From Indiicoccus explosivorum (GTDB lineage Bacteria > Bacillota > Bacilli > Bacillales_A > Planococcaceae), in assembly GCF_002167005.1 (NCBI RefSeq), contig NZ_NHTN01000014.1:1-64000 (forward strand): a stretch of DNA of 64,000 nucleotides, given 5' to 3'. The position numbers and the translations under genes were made by a program. A model generated the notes under the pieces. The model made no database searches, was not told where the DNA came from, and saw nothing but the letters and a program-made list of their open reading frames with translations. Numbering within the stretch: position 1 is the stretch's first letter; every line of letters starts with the position of its first letter. Shown here piece after piece: positions 1 to 10,065 of this stretch.

Positions 1-117
1 GGCGGTTTGATCCTCAATACGTTCAAAGAAGAAGTGAAAGCGACGAGGGCGTCGAACTACTGGTTCTTTGCAGCCGGAACCCTGATCGTAACATTCCTGC
101 ATGTCCTCATCCATTAA
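1..117 (+). CDS. C-terminal fragment of a membrane protein
   Basis: The reading frame is open from the window edge to a TAA at 115-117, giving the last 38 residues. It ends in a hydrophobic stretch (WFFAAGTLIVTFLHVLIH) that looks like a final membrane helix, preceded by a short charged segment (NTFKEEVKATR). A perfect terminator follows at once, which supports a real gene end. The family cannot be named from so little sequence; a transporter is possible but this is a guess. Confidence 0.6.
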   Translation, partial: GGLILNTFKEEVKATRASNYWFFAAGTLIVTFLHVLIH

Positions 118-147
118 AAAAAGCTTCGGCGGCCGCCGAAGCTTTTT
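116..147. terminator. Bidirectional terminator
   Basis: Near-perfect palindrome with arms AAGCTTCGGCGG/CCGCCGAAGCTT, flanked by an A run on the left and a T run on the right, so it can end the partial gene at the left edge and the convergent SDR gene at 156-875. Confidence 0.9.
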
Positions 148-155
148 TCATTCCC

Positions 156-875
156 TTAGAACGGGTTGGTCGCCCACTGGCTGGATGTCGGGATGAAAAT
201 TCGCGGGTGCAGTTTCAGCTGGGCGACCATATAATCCGCAATGTCTTCCGGCTGCATGAATTTCTCTTTGCTGTTTTCAGGTTCAGGAGACGAACTGAAC
301 CCGGTGATGACACGGCTTGGGGTAAGCGCGAACACACGGATATTGTGCTTTCTAACTTCCTGCATCAGTGCTTCTGTCATGCCGAGCAGTCCGAATTTCG
401 AAGCGCTGTACGCGCTGGAACCTTCCGTGCCCCGGAGACCGGATGACGAGGAAACATTGATGATGTCCCCGCCGTTTTTATCGATCAGCTGCGGCAGTAC
501 CGTGCGTGTCACATAGAATGCGCCTGTTAAATTGACATCGAGCACTTTCCGCCAGTCTGCCGGATCGATTTCAAGAAATGGTCCGTACGCACTTGTTGCA
601 GCATTATTGATCAAAATATCGGCTGTTCCAAGTTCATCCGTCAGCTTCCGGACTGCCGATTCCACTTCTTCGAGTGACGATATATCAGCGGTGGCGAAAG
701 CCGCCTTTCCTCCCGCATTTTTGATTTCCCCAGCCACTTTTTCCAGATCGGCTGCCGTCCGGGCTATGAGCCCGACACTGACGCCTTCTTCAGATAACGC
801 CAGAGCTGCTGCACGCCCGATTCCTCTGCCCGCCCCGGTGATGATGGCTGTTTTTCCATTTAATGATTGTGTCAA
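156..875 (-). CDS. SDR-family oxidoreductase, FabG-like (239 aa)
   Basis: Short-chain dehydrogenase/reductase using NAD(P)(H). The nucleotide-binding motif TGAGRGIG is at residues 13-20, the structural NNA motif at 90-92, and the catalytic Ser region (about 142-145), Tyr156 and Lys160 (YSASK) are all present. It resembles the 3-ketoacyl-ACP reductase paralogues of Bacillus of about 239 residues; the substrate cannot be read from sequence and a role in fatty-acid synthesis is only one possibility. The start is TTG at 875, placed seven bases after GGCGGG. It stands alone and ends at the shared terminator at 116-147. Confidence 0.85.
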   Translation of the reverse strand: MTQSLNGKTAIITGAGRGIGRAAALALSEEGVSVGLIARTAADLEKVAGEIKNAGGKAAFATADISSLEEVESAVRKLTDELGTADILINNAATSAYGPFLEIDPADWRKVLDVNLTGAFYVTRTVLPQLIDKNGGDIINVSSSSGLRGTEGSSAYSASKFGLLGMTEALMQEVRKHNIRVFALTPSRVITGFSSSPEPENSKEKFMQPEDIADYMVAQLKLHPRIFIPTSSQWATNPF

Positions 876-1117
876 TCCGCTTCCCGCCTTTCGCTTGAAT
901 TAAGATGATTCCTATTTAATTCTACCCGCCTTAAGAATTATTTTACAGAAAGTCGGTTCTGAAAGGGTCAACTGGAAAGAAGTTCTCTGCCTTCACTGCC
1001 ATGCAGACGTTTATCCTCTTCACGACACCGGATTGAAAGGAGCGGTCTGCTAGTCACTGTCACTCAAAAACGAGTTCCCTTCTTTAAATCCAGCGCTGCT
1101 GCCGTTCAGAAAAAACT

Positions 1118-1147
1118 AAAAACGCCTCTCCATGATGGAAAGGCGTC
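1118..1147 (-). terminator. Terminator of the gluzincin gene
   Basis: On the minus strand the stem ACGCCT/AGGCGT with inner TCCA/TGGA pairs is followed by a T run, directly after the stop of the peptidase gene. The 876-1117 stretch holds only the SDR ribosome site; I see nothing else in it. Confidence 0.8.
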
Positions 1148-1152
1148 CCGTC

Positions 1153-2700
1153 TCAAAATTCATTCGGGTATTTTTTCTTCAGCTGTTCTTCGAGTTTTTC
1201 CCAAATGACTGTATTCATGAGCAAGCCCTCTTCAAACAGCAGTGTATATCCTTCTGCTTCTTGACCGGAATTGATCATCCCATATGCTTTAATCAGCGAA
1301 TCGGGATCCATGTAGTAGTACCCCCCCATATCATCCGCTGTCTCCGCACCCGTCTCTTCTTTCACCTTCTTTACGATTTCAAGCGATTCAGCCGGATCGG
1401 TCAGCAGATAAACTTCCGCAAGCAGCAGCAAATCGTCCGTACGGAACTCGCTGTCGCCTGTTTCGAGTTTGGTCTCGAGGAGCCGGACCGCTTCCCCTGT
1501 CTCTCCCAGCTCCAAGTGAACATCCGTGAGCATCCAGAGTGCCTGGTCTGCATCGTATTTCCCGCCTGTCCGGACAATCTCTTCGAGCGGAAGCTTCGCA
1601 TCTGCAAACTGCTCCCTATCGAATGCGTCATAGGCTTCCTCGAACAGATCCGCTATGACGGCGGCGGCCTCGATTTCATCTTCCAGGAACGTTTTCCGGA
1701 ACGCCTCGATGTCCTTCCCGGTGATCGACTCCATCTCCTCGTAAAATGAAATCGGTGACTCTGAAGCTAAAAGCTGCTGGAGCGCTGCTTCCCCATGATC
1801 GTCTGCAATCGAGTTCACCGCAAGGAAACCTTGTACGTAAGGATCAAATGAATAGGAAGCGGATTCATGGAATCCCGAGTAGGAATCCAGTGTATAGAAA
1901 TCGATCGCTCCAAACGAAGCCGGATCAATCCAGTAGGTGCTTTCCCCGCCGAAATAATCAGCTATTCCTTCTTCGAACCACTGCGGCAGCCGGGTCGCCG
2001 ACATGTTCTGCTCCTGCGAATATTCATGGCTCAGGAAATGCGTATATTCATGGAGGAAAATCAATTCCCACTCTGGATCATCCGGTACGAGATGGATGGA
2101 TTGACTGTAGAAATCATAATAGCCCGCTGGATCCGGAATCATCGATTCGGCTTCCAAGGATTCATAGTCTTCATGGAACACAACTGTAAGCGGATCGGTC
2201 CCATCAAGTCCGAAAAACGACTCCAGCCGGTCTTGTTCCGCCTGAAGAAGAGCATCGAATTTAGCGACATCCTCTCTGCTTTCAGCCGGGAATAAATAAA
2301 GGACACCATTCAGTTCTTGAGTTATCCGTTTTTCATGGATCGGGAGCTTCAGCACATCCCGTGCAACCAACAGCAGCTTATCTCCTGCATGGAGATCCCC
2401 TTCATTCATGAATTCAGCTGCAGTATTGGCAGCGCCGATCATTCCTGCGATAAGGCCGAGGTACAGAGAGAACATCAGAAGTCCGACTGTTTCCAGCCGG
2501 TTTTTGAGCCGGAGCTCCGGAAGCCCGCCGCGGCCAATCCCCCAGCAGCTGATGCCGAACAGAACGAGGGAAAAAACACAAATGATTCCGGATGCGATCA
2601 GGCCGCCAGCCAAATTCTGATTGAAAACCAGTCCGAATGCCGTGACAGACAAAACTGATAGCAGCAGAAGGAACAACAAGAACTTTTTAATTATCGCCAA
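1153..2700 (-). CDS. Membrane-anchored gluzincin metallopeptidase (MA clan), 515 aa
   Basis: The N-terminal 100 residues contain three predicted membrane helices; the rest faces outside or inside as a soluble domain. It carries the zinc-peptidase motif HEYTH (about residues 217-221 from the chosen start) with a downstream Glu in FEEGIADYFGG (about 243-244), the gluzincin pattern. The C-terminal 180 residues look like helical TPR-type repeats. Start: a TTG at 2700 is chosen because GGCGGAGA sits six bases before it, and because an extended -10 (TGCTATAAT, 2735-2743) overlaps the upstream ATG candidates, which therefore probably lie in the promoter. Substrate unknown; resembles the peptidase_MA_2 family of Bacilli. 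Confidence 0.75.
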   Translation of the reverse strand: MAIIKKFLLFLLLLSVLSVTAFGLVFNQNLAGGLIASGIICVFSLVLFGISCWGIGRGGLPELRLKNRLETVGLLMFSLYLGLIAGMIGAANTAAEFMNEGDLHAGDKLLLVARDVLKLPIHEKRITQELNGVLYLFPAESREDVAKFDALLQAEQDRLESFFGLDGTDPLTVVFHEDYESLEAESMIPDPAGYYDFYSQSIHLVPDDPEWELIFLHEYTHFLSHEYSQEQNMSATRLPQWFEEGIADYFGGESTYWIDPASFGAIDFYTLDSYSGFHESASYSFDPYVQGFLAVNSIADDHGEAALQQLLASESPISFYEEMESITGKDIEAFRKTFLEDEIEAAAVIADLFEEAYDAFDREQFADAKLPLEEIVRTGGKYDADQALWMLTDVHLELGETGEAVRLLETKLETGDSEFRTDDLLLLAEVYLLTDPAESLEIVKKVKEETGAETADDMGGYYYMDPDSLIKAYGMINSGQEAEGYTLLFEEGLLMNTVIWEKLEEQLKKKYPNEF

Positions 2701-2734
2701 CCGATTCTCCGCCATTTCTGTTAAAAGTTGTTTC

Positions 2735-2743
2735 ATTATAGCA
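2735..2743 (-). promoter_or_regulatory. Extended -10 promoter of the gluzincin gene
   Basis: Minus strand reads TGCTATAAT, a consensus extended -10. A TTGACA lies at 2765-2770 but 24 bases away, too far for a normal -35. Transcription would start near 2727, just before the TTG start at 2700. Confidence 0.5.
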
Positions 2744-2918
2744 CCGGGCAAGCGGAAGGGAATGTGTCAATGGCCCTATTATCAGTCGCTCGCCCGCGAA
2801 AAAAGCACCTTTGGCAGCGTGATTAGGACGGAAAAATCTCTTACTGTCTTCAAGCTGCTGATTCTTTCTATAACTGCTGAAAAACACGGGACAGGATCCG
2901 GCACAGGAACGAAACCGA

Positions 2919-4256
2919 TCAAACGGTGACCGCCTCCAATTCCTTCCACTTGCCGAACCGGTAGTAACAGAAAGCCACCGCGCTGCTGATGACGAAACTC
3001 GTGCCGATTCCATAAGCAATCCCTTCCGAACCGAATAATTCAGCAAACAAGTAGGTGACCGGATACCGAAGGACCCAGAACGAAATGATGTTAAGGACGA
3101 GCACCTGCAGCATGGCACCGGCTGCCCGGACTGTTCCGTTCAGGATGAAATTGATGCCGAGGAACGGATAAAAAAATGCGATGGTCGTCAAATAATCCGT
3201 CCCGAATGCGAAAGCCGGTCCTTCGTCCAGAAAGAGACGGATTCCGTAACGGCCGAAAAGGACGATCAGACAGGCGATAGCGGCCATGACAGTGAAATTC
3301 AGCAGCAGCCCATAAACCGTGATCCGGTGGACGCGCCGCCATTTGTCCGCCCCGATGTTCTGTCCTGCCATGCTGTTGACGGCTGTACCGAGCGCCATCG
3401 CCGGCAGCATAATGAGCGAATCGAGCCGGAGGGCCGCCCCATAGCCCGCTACGACAGCGGTTCCGAAAGAGGCGACTACGCTCATGATCGCCGTGACGCC
3501 GGCTGCAATGACACTCATCTGCAAGCCGGCCGGAATCCCAAGCTTCGAAATTTCGGTCACTTCTTTCCGGGAAGGGATGCTTGGCGCGGTGAAAGGCGCT
3601 AAATCCTTCCGCAATGTATAGATCAGGCCGGTAAGGAAAGCGATTCCCTGTGAAAAGATGGTCGCCACTGCCACCCCTTCGATGCCGAGCCCGAAAACGG
3701 AAATGAATAAGGGATCGAGGAACGCGTTCAAAACGGTCGCAACCAGAACAAAATACAGCGGTGTCTTGGAATCCCCAACGGCGCGGAGCACTGTGCCGAT
3801 GAAATTATAGCCGAACAAAAACAAAATCCCGATAAAGTTGATCTTCAAGTAGGATACGGCAAGCGGCATCATTTCCTCAGGCGTCCCTAAAAGCAGGAGA
3901 ATTTCTTCTGTCAGGAGAAAACCGATCGCACCGAGTGTCAACGACAAAACGATCATCATGACGACGAATGCATTCAAATAACGCCTGAGCCCTTCTTCGC
4001 TGCTCCTCCCTTTCTGCTGGGAAAGGATCGTCAGTGCGGCATTGTTCAATCCGATGATGAACGACAGCACAGTGAACATGACCGTTCCGGACAGTGAGAC
4101 CGCACCGAGCGCAGCAGGACCGATCAAATTGCCGACCCACAGGCTGTCGATAAACTGATATGAGATCTGCAGCAGGTTCGTCAGGATAATCGGCCCTGAA
4201 AACCACAGCAGCTGTTTGAACAAATCCCCTTCGGTGAAGTCATGCTGAGCCGCCAA
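2919..4256 (-). CDS. MATE-family efflux transporter (445 aa)
   Basis: Multidrug and toxic-compound extrusion family, a cation-coupled antiporter in the cytoplasmic membrane. About twelve hydrophobic helices are visible in two similar halves, with the N-terminal signature around QLLWFSGPIILTNLLQ and DSLWVGNLIGPAALGAVSL typical of NorM/DinF-type proteins. Length fits the family (about 440-460). Start: TTG at 4256 with GGAGG seven bases upstream; no better ATG lies nearby. It is a single gene; an extended -10 (TGGTATTAT) occurs upstream on the minus strand. The exported substrate cannot be predicted. The 2752-2918 stretch downstream holds nothing recognisable. Confidence 0.85.
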   Translation of the reverse strand: MAAQHDFTEGDLFKQLLWFSGPIILTNLLQISYQFIDSLWVGNLIGPAALGAVSLSGTVMFTVLSFIIGLNNAALTILSQQKGRSSEEGLRRYLNAFVVMMIVLSLTLGAIGFLLTEEILLLLGTPEEMMPLAVSYLKINFIGILFLFGYNFIGTVLRAVGDSKTPLYFVLVATVLNAFLDPLFISVFGLGIEGVAVATIFSQGIAFLTGLIYTLRKDLAPFTAPSIPSRKEVTEISKLGIPAGLQMSVIAAGVTAIMSVVASFGTAVVAGYGAALRLDSLIMLPAMALGTAVNSMAGQNIGADKWRRVHRITVYGLLLNFTVMAAIACLIVLFGRYGIRLFLDEGPAFAFGTDYLTTIAFFYPFLGINFILNGTVRAAGAMLQVLVLNIISFWVLRYPVTYLFAELFGSEGIAYGIGTSFVISSAVAFCYYRFGKWKELEAVTV

Positions 4257-4370
4257 GTCATCGCCTCCAAACTGTTTCGTTCTCCGAATAATACCATACC
4301 CACCGATTGCGTTTTGTTAACGTGTTTGTTTTTTAAAAAAACCTTTTGTAATTCATTACTTTTTTAAATT

Positions 4371-4394
4371 AAAAACCGGCGTCAACCGCCGGCT
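4371..4394 (-). terminator. Terminator of the Spo0M-like gene
   Basis: Perfect stem CCGGCG/CGCCGG with a five-base loop followed on the minus strand by T-rich sequence, just after the stop codon at 4399. Confidence 0.85.
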
Positions 4395-4398
4395 CCCT

Positions 4399-4818
4399 TC
4401 AATAATCATCTTCAGGTTCATACGTAATTTCATCTTCATCCGAAACGTCCACCCCATTCAGGATGTGGACCACTGTTTTAAGAATGAGCTTTTCATCCCC
4501 CTCCGTCTGCCACCGCTCATCCGGTTCCATCTGGAATTCGAGGATGTGTGTATTTTTTGATACGAAGCCAGCCGCCACCTCCAGCGACTGTTTCGTGACG
4601 ATTTTATCCACTACTTCAAAATCACTGTATTCGCTGTACCGCTCTTTCCGCTTCAGCACGATCAGTTCGATGTATTCGATTTCCTGACCGTGTTCGTTGT
4701 CTTCAATGTAGATGTCGCCGATCAGTGTGCCGCCTTCCGAAATATCCGGCGTTTCGACGACCGTATCGACGGTGAGTGTCCCGATCCCGATCGATGATAA
4801 GAACTTCCTGAAAACCAT
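4399..4818 (-). CDS. Short Spo0M-like protein (139 aa)
   Basis: The N terminus (FRKFLSSIGIGTLTVDTVVE) and the following beta-rich part match the arrestin-like N-terminal domain of sporulation-control protein Spo0M. Full Spo0M proteins are about 250 residues; this one stops after one domain with an acidic tail and no second domain, so it is either a single-domain relative or a reduced form. Start: ATG at 4818 with GGGAGG seven to eight bases upstream, preferred over an upstream extension that overlaps the next gene. A small palindrome GTACA-N5-TGTAC (4838-4852) lies in the leader. Function is inferred only from the family. Confidence 0.7.
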   Translation of the reverse strand: MVFRKFLSSIGIGTLTVDTVVETPDISEGGTLIGDIYIEDNEHGQEIEYIELIVLKRKERYSEYSDFEVVDKIVTKQSLEVAAGFVSKNTHILEFQMEPDERWQTEGDEKLILKTVVHILNGVDVSDEDEITYEPEDDY

Positions 4819-4876
4819 GTTATTTCCTCCCTTTGATGTACAGATAGTGTACCACCCGAGCACCCGTTTTAAACCG

Positions 4877-6064
4877 TCAGCCGAGGTGCCGTTCCTCATA
4901 CCGCTTCTCTTCCTTCGGTTCGAACGCGTTGTACCGTGCCTTGAACAGGAGGAACAGATGAGCGACGACGACACGCAGTAACGCGTAGATCGGCACACCG
5001 AGAAGGACGCCGACGAAGCCGAATAGAGCGCCCGCAGTCAAAAGGACGAAAATGATGGTCACAGGGTGGATATAAAGCCGCTTCCCCATGACTTGCGGGG
5101 AAATGAGGTTCCCTTCGACGAGCTGAATGACTGTCCAAACCACCAGCACTTTGACAAGCATGAACGGGGAAACGACAAGCGCGACGATTGCCGCAGGCGT
5201 GATCCCGATGACCGGCCCCAGATAAGGGATGATGCTGGTCACCATGGCGATGGACCCGAGGAGGAGCGCATAATCCAGTCCGATGACCAAAAAGCCGATC
5301 GTGGCCATCACACCGATGAAGAATGCCACAAGAAGCTGTCCTTGTATGTAGCCGCTTAGCTGTTTGTTCGCTTCCGAAAATACGGACCGCAGACCTGGCC
5401 GGAACCTCGGCGGCAGCAGATGGAGAATGAATTCCGGCAGTTTCTCGCCATCCTTGAGCAAATAAAACAACACAAACGGCACGATTACAATGGAAATGAT
5501 AAAGCTCGTCACCGTCGAAATGAATCCTGTCACCCCGGTGATCAGCCCGGTCACCGTTTCCTGCAGCATATCACCGATGTTTTCCGGCAGTGTCGCGATC
5601 AGCCGGTCGATATCAAGGCCCGATCCGGTATAATAAGCGCCGATGACCGACTCACCAAGGAAGGTGTCCAGACCGGCGAGCAGTTCCATGAACAGGACCG
5701 GGAATTCTTCCGCGAAATTGAGCAGCTGGTCTCTCAGGAACGGAAACACTAGAATGATCAGGAGCACCAACAGACCGGAAAACCCAAGAAAAATCAGCAG
5801 GATTCCCCAAAGGCGGGGAATCCGCCACTTCTCGAAGAGCCGGAGGACCGGACGGAGCAGGTAATACAGGACAAGCGAAATGACGGCCGGGAGCACAATG
5901 GTCTCCAGGAAAATGAAAAGCGGATCGAAAACGAACGATACTTCATTGAAAATGAAAATGACCAGTCCGAGGAGGACGAGCAGGACCATAGCGAACAGCG
6001 TATCCCGCCCTCCGAGGAACCGGATGAACTTTGTGGCAAAAAACGAAGGTCTTTCCGGTCTCAT
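4877..6064 (-). CDS. AI-2E / PerM-family membrane permease (395 aa)
   Basis: Hydrophobic protein with about seven or eight membrane helices and the central and C-terminal features of the UPF0118/AI-2E transporter family (for example the GQLLVAFFIGV and PYLGPVIGITPAAIVA segments). Members have been linked to export of small molecules and to Na+(Li+)/H+ exchange; substrate here unknown. The likely start is ATG at 6064, with AAAGGG eight bases upstream; an ATG at 6085 overlaps the stop of the upstream LCP gene (ATGA) but has a weak ribosome site. Either way it is translationally close to that gene, suggesting one operon. Confidence 0.8.
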   Translation of the reverse strand: MRPERPSFFATKFIRFLGGRDTLFAMVLLVLLGLVIFIFNEVSFVFDPLFIFLETIVLPAVISLVLYYLLRPVLRLFEKWRIPRLWGILLIFLGFSGLLVLLIILVFPFLRDQLLNFAEEFPVLFMELLAGLDTFLGESVIGAYYTGSGLDIDRLIATLPENIGDMLQETVTGLITGVTGFISTVTSFIISIVIVPFVLFYLLKDGEKLPEFILHLLPPRFRPGLRSVFSEANKQLSGYIQGQLLVAFFIGVMATIGFLVIGLDYALLLGSIAMVTSIIPYLGPVIGITPAAIVALVVSPFMLVKVLVVWTVIQLVEGNLISPQVMGKRLYIHPVTIIFVLLTAGALFGFVGVLLGVPIYALLRVVVAHLFLLFKARYNAFEPKEEKRYEERHLG

Positions 6065-6081
6065 AGCTGCATCCCTTTCTG

Positions 6082-7020
6082 TCATTCACTCAGAAATTGC
6101 TCGATTGCCCGGCGGTTCGCTTCCAGGTCGATTTCCAGGACAGATCCTGCTTGCGGATAAGATGCGAAAGTGTAAGAGCCTTCGACCGGGACCGTCAGCC
6201 GTCCGATTTCTTTATTGCCGAACAGCGCGAAGCGGAGCGCTTTTTCCACTTGGCCGGCAGCAGACATATCCGTCTCGATCGCTCCCTGTACAGCGCCGGC
6301 GAGCTTCGGATACCGCAGAACGGCGAGTGGCGACGTCAGTTCGTCTTTAAGCGCCGCAATGACTTGCTGCTGCCGTTCCACCCGGCCGAAATCACCGTTC
6401 TCATCCGCACGGAACCGGGCGTAGCCGAGCAATTCTTTCCCTGACAGCTTCTGCACGCCAGGTTCCAGCGTTACACCGATCTTTTCGGACATCGGCTTTT
6501 CGACATTGATTTCCACCCCGCCTGGCGCCGCGATATCGGTCAATTTTTCGAAACTCTGAAAATCGATGATGGCGGCATGGTGGATCTCGAGGCCGAACAT
6601 CCCGCTGATCGTTTCTTTCAGCAGATCCGCTCCGCCAAGGTAATACGCGGTATTCAGCTTGTAATCTTCATAACCCGGAATATCCGCATAAATGTCCCGC
6701 ATGAGCGATATCAGTTTGATGTCATTCGTCTCTTTATTCCATGAAGCAATCATAATTGTATCGGTCCGTGCATTCTCTTCACCGCGGGCATCAGACCCGA
6801 GAAGCAGGATATTTTCGGTCGTCCCCGTCACGGGATCACCGGTGAACTCCATAGTTGCCGTACCGCCTGCTGCGGTCGCATGGTACCCGTTCCAGTACTG
6901 GAACGAGCTGTAAGCTGTCACGATCAGCGTGACGATCAGGAGCAGGAAAAACAGCCGGCCCCAGCGGAACTTTCGCCGTCTGCGCCTTTCGCTCCGTGAT
7001 TCGAATTCTTGTTCCATCAT
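6082..7020 (-). CDS. LytR-CpsA-Psr (LCP) family cell-wall polymer ligase (312 aa)
   Basis: Arg-rich cytoplasmic N terminus, one membrane helix (about residues 18-38), then the extracellular LCP domain with the motifs LLLGSDARGEENARTDTIMI, SLMRDIYADIPG, and GYARFRADENGDFGRVERQQ; the conserved Asp and Arg residues that bind the polyprenyl pyrophosphate group are present. These enzymes attach wall teichoic acid or other glycopolymers to peptidoglycan. Start ATG at 7020 with GGGAGGGG just upstream; a longer frame upstream would run into the promoter. First gene of a probable two-gene operon with the AI-2E permease. Confidence 0.88.
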   Translation of the reverse strand: MMEQEFESRSERRRRRKFRWGRLFFLLLIVTLIVTAYSSFQYWNGYHATAAGGTATMEFTGDPVTGTTENILLLGSDARGEENARTDTIMIASWNKETNDIKLISLMRDIYADIPGYEDYKLNTAYYLGGADLLKETISGMFGLEIHHAAIIDFQSFEKLTDIAAPGGVEINVEKPMSEKIGVTLEPGVQKLSGKELLGYARFRADENGDFGRVERQQQVIAALKDELTSPLAVLRYPKLAGAVQGAIETDMSAAGQVEKALRFALFGNKEIGRLTVPVEGSYTFASYPQAGSVLEIDLEANRRAIEQFLSE

Positions 7021-7079
7021 AAAACCCCTTCCCTCCCGCTTTATGGGACGCAATGCCGCGCGCGGAAGTTCCTGTTCCA

Positions 7080-7126
7080 ATTATAATCGAATTTCATTGC
7101 GGAACAACCGGCTTTGGTGATAAAAT
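7080..7126. promoter_or_regulatory. Divergent promoters for the LCP gene and msrA1
   Basis: Minus strand: TTGTTC (7102-7107), 16 bases, TATAAT (7080-7085), start near 7073 for the LCP gene. Plus strand: TTGCGG (7097-7102), 18 bases, TAAAAT (7121-7126) with an upstream TG, for msrA1. The two -35 elements overlap, so the promoters may compete. Confidence 0.65.
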
Positions 7127-7157
7127 CCTCTTTATGAAACGAGAGGAGCAGAGGGAT

Positions 7158-7688
7158 ATGAGCGAGAAAGCGACATTCGCGGGCGGCTGTTTCTGGTGTA
7201 TGGTCAAACCGTTCGATTCATATGAAGGCATCGAGAAAGTCGTCTCCGGCTACACCGGCGGTCATGTGCCGAATCCGACTTATGAAGAGGTCAAGACAGG
7301 CACGACCGGCCACTATGAAGCGGTGGAAATCACGTTCGATCCGGATGTGTTCCCCTACCGGGATCTGCTGGACATTTTTTGGCCGCAGATCGATCCGACA
7401 GATGATGGCGGGCAGTTCCAGGACCGGGGCAGCCAATACCGGGCGGCGATTTTCGTCCATAACGGACAGCAGCGTGAACTTGCGGAACAATCAAGACGGG
7501 CACTCAGTGAAAGCGGACGGTTCTCCCGGCCGATCGTGACAGAAATTCTGGATGCCGTCACGTTTTATCCCGCAGAGGATTACCATCAGGATTTCTATAA
7601 AAAAAGCCCTGATGCCTACACGGAAGATCGTGCGCAATCCGGCAGGGATGAATTCATTGCAGCGAACTGGCAGAAGCGCGACGCATAA
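7158..7688 (+). CDS. msrA: Peptide methionine-S-sulfoxide reductase MsrA, copy 1 (176 aa)
   Basis: Repairs methionine-S-sulfoxide in oxidised proteins. The active-site motif GGCFWC is at residues 9-14, with the conserved substrate-binding segments [35 protein letters not shown] and [10 protein letters not shown]. Start ATG at 7158 with AGAGGG upstream (alternative upstream Met codons lack a site). It stands alone, whereas a second msrA at 27308-27838 is coupled to msrB; the two proteins are clearly paralogous but diverge throughout. A terminator overlaps the stop codon. Confidence 0.93.
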   Translation: MSEKATFAGGCFWCMVKPFDSYEGIEKVVSGYTGGHVPNPTYEEVKTGTTGHYEAVEITFDPDVFPYRDLLDIFWPQIDPTDDGGQFQDRGSQYRAAIFVHNGQQRELAEQSRRALSESGRFSRPIVTEILDAVTFYPAEDYHQDFYKKSPDAYTEDRAQSGRDEFIAANWQKRDA

Positions 7689-7702
7689 GAGCGTCGCGTT
7701 TT
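7677..7702 (+). terminator. Terminator of msrA1
   Basis: Stem CGCGACGC/GCGTCGCG with a six-base loop containing the stop codon, followed by TTTT. Confidence 0.8.
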
Positions 7703-7774
7703 CTGTTGTCCGGAGCCGGAACTTGCGTTCGCCCCGCTTTTCGCATAGACTAGCCTCAGAAAGGCGGTTCCGGA

Positions 7775-8008
7775 ATGAGGCTTGAAACGTGGTCATATAC
7801 GAGACGCTACCAGATCAAGGCGATATTCGATGTGTATCCGCACGTGACGGTGCTGTTTCGCCAGATCGGAAGCTATTACTTCATTTATTCGATGAAAGGC
7901 TTGACGAAGGACCATTTGCCCGGGAGAAAAGAGTATGTGCAAATGGAGTATTTGCTCAACAAAGAGCTTGGCCTGCGTGATGCGTACAGGCAGCGGAAAT
8001 TCAGATGA
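7775..8008 (+). CDS. Small hypothetical protein (77 aa)
   Basis: Not recognised. A basic soluble protein with a central IGSYYFIYSMKG beta-type segment and a charged C terminus (RDAYRQRKFR). An AAAGGCGG ribosome site sits six bases before ATG 7775 and a good terminator follows, so it is probably a real monocistronic gene. No membrane helix or cysteine motif is visible. Confidence 0.6.
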   Translation: MRLETWSYTRRYQIKAIFDVYPHVTVLFRQIGSYYFIYSMKGLTKDHLPGRKEYVQMEYLLNKELGLRDAYRQRKFR

Positions 8009-8012
8009 ACCG

Positions 8013-8042
8013 GCCTTCCCTCTCTATGCGGAAGGCTTTTTT
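8013..8042 (+). terminator. Terminator of the 77-aa gene
   Basis: Stem GCCTTCC/GGAAGGC followed by six T residues. Confidence 0.8.
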
Positions 8043-8090
8043 CCGGCAGCTCCGGGTCCGGCTGTGTCCCGTGCCCTGACGGCTTATTCA

Positions 8091-8099
8091 TGGTATACT
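8091..8099 (+). promoter_or_regulatory. Extended -10 promoter of the ABC-F gene
   Basis: TGGTATACT, an extended -10 element 32 bases before the start codon; no convincing -35 is visible. Confidence 0.5.
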
Positions 8100-8118
8100 A
8101 CTCGTATTGTGAAATTAA

Positions 8119-9732
<1,614 letters not shown>

Positions 9733-9743
9733 TAGATGGAACG

Positions 9744-9776
9744 AACCTCCGGCGATGTGCCGGAGGTTTTTGTTTT
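9744..9776 (+). terminator. Terminator of the ABC-F gene
   Basis: Stem AACCTCCGGC/GCCGGAGGTT followed by T-rich sequence. Confidence 0.85.
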
Positions 9777-9810
9777 GCTAGGTTTCTCGCTGGAAGAGAG
9801 TTTAGTTGTG

Positions 9811-9956
9811 GCAGGATTTATGCGCGTTCAGCGGGATTTATGCGCGTTCGGCGGGATTTATGCGCGTTCAGCCGAATTTATGCGCGTTCAGCGCGATTTA
9901 TGCGCGTTCAGCCGGATTTATGCGCGTTCGGCGCGATTTATGCGCGTTCGGCTCCA
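9811..9956. repeat. Seven-copy 20-bp tandem repeat
   Basis: Seven exact-period copies of a 20-bp unit (core TTTATGCGCGTTC followed by a variable RGCnnGA) begin at 9821, 9841, 9861, 9881, 9901, 9921 and 9941. The core is invariant while the six or so linking bases vary. The unit is not a multiple of three, so all plus frames encode the same repeating peptides; these open frames are by-products of the repeat. No spacers, so not CRISPR. It fills the 9777-10017 gap, which otherwise holds nothing. Confidence 0.9.
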
Positions 9957-10017
9957 TCCTATCCCTGCCATCTGCTTCAAAAAAGAATTAAATGCCGATA
10001 ATTTTATTATGTAAACA

Positions 10018-10050
10018 AAAAACAAACCCCGCACCTCACTCGATGCGGGA
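10018..10050 (-). terminator. Terminator of the YkvA-like gene
   Basis: Minus strand stem CCCGCA/TGCGGG followed by GTTTGTTTTTT, right after the stop codon at 10066. Confidence 0.8.
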
Positions 10051-10065
10051 TTCCATCGTTTATTT

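Noticed and set aside
2735..2770. TTGACA with TATAAT as a full promoter for the gluzincin gene
   Set aside because: Spacing is 24 bases; only the extended -10 is kept.
9811..9956. Possible CRISPR array
   Set aside because: Units are directly adjacent with a fixed 20-bp period; there are no unique spacers and no cas genes.
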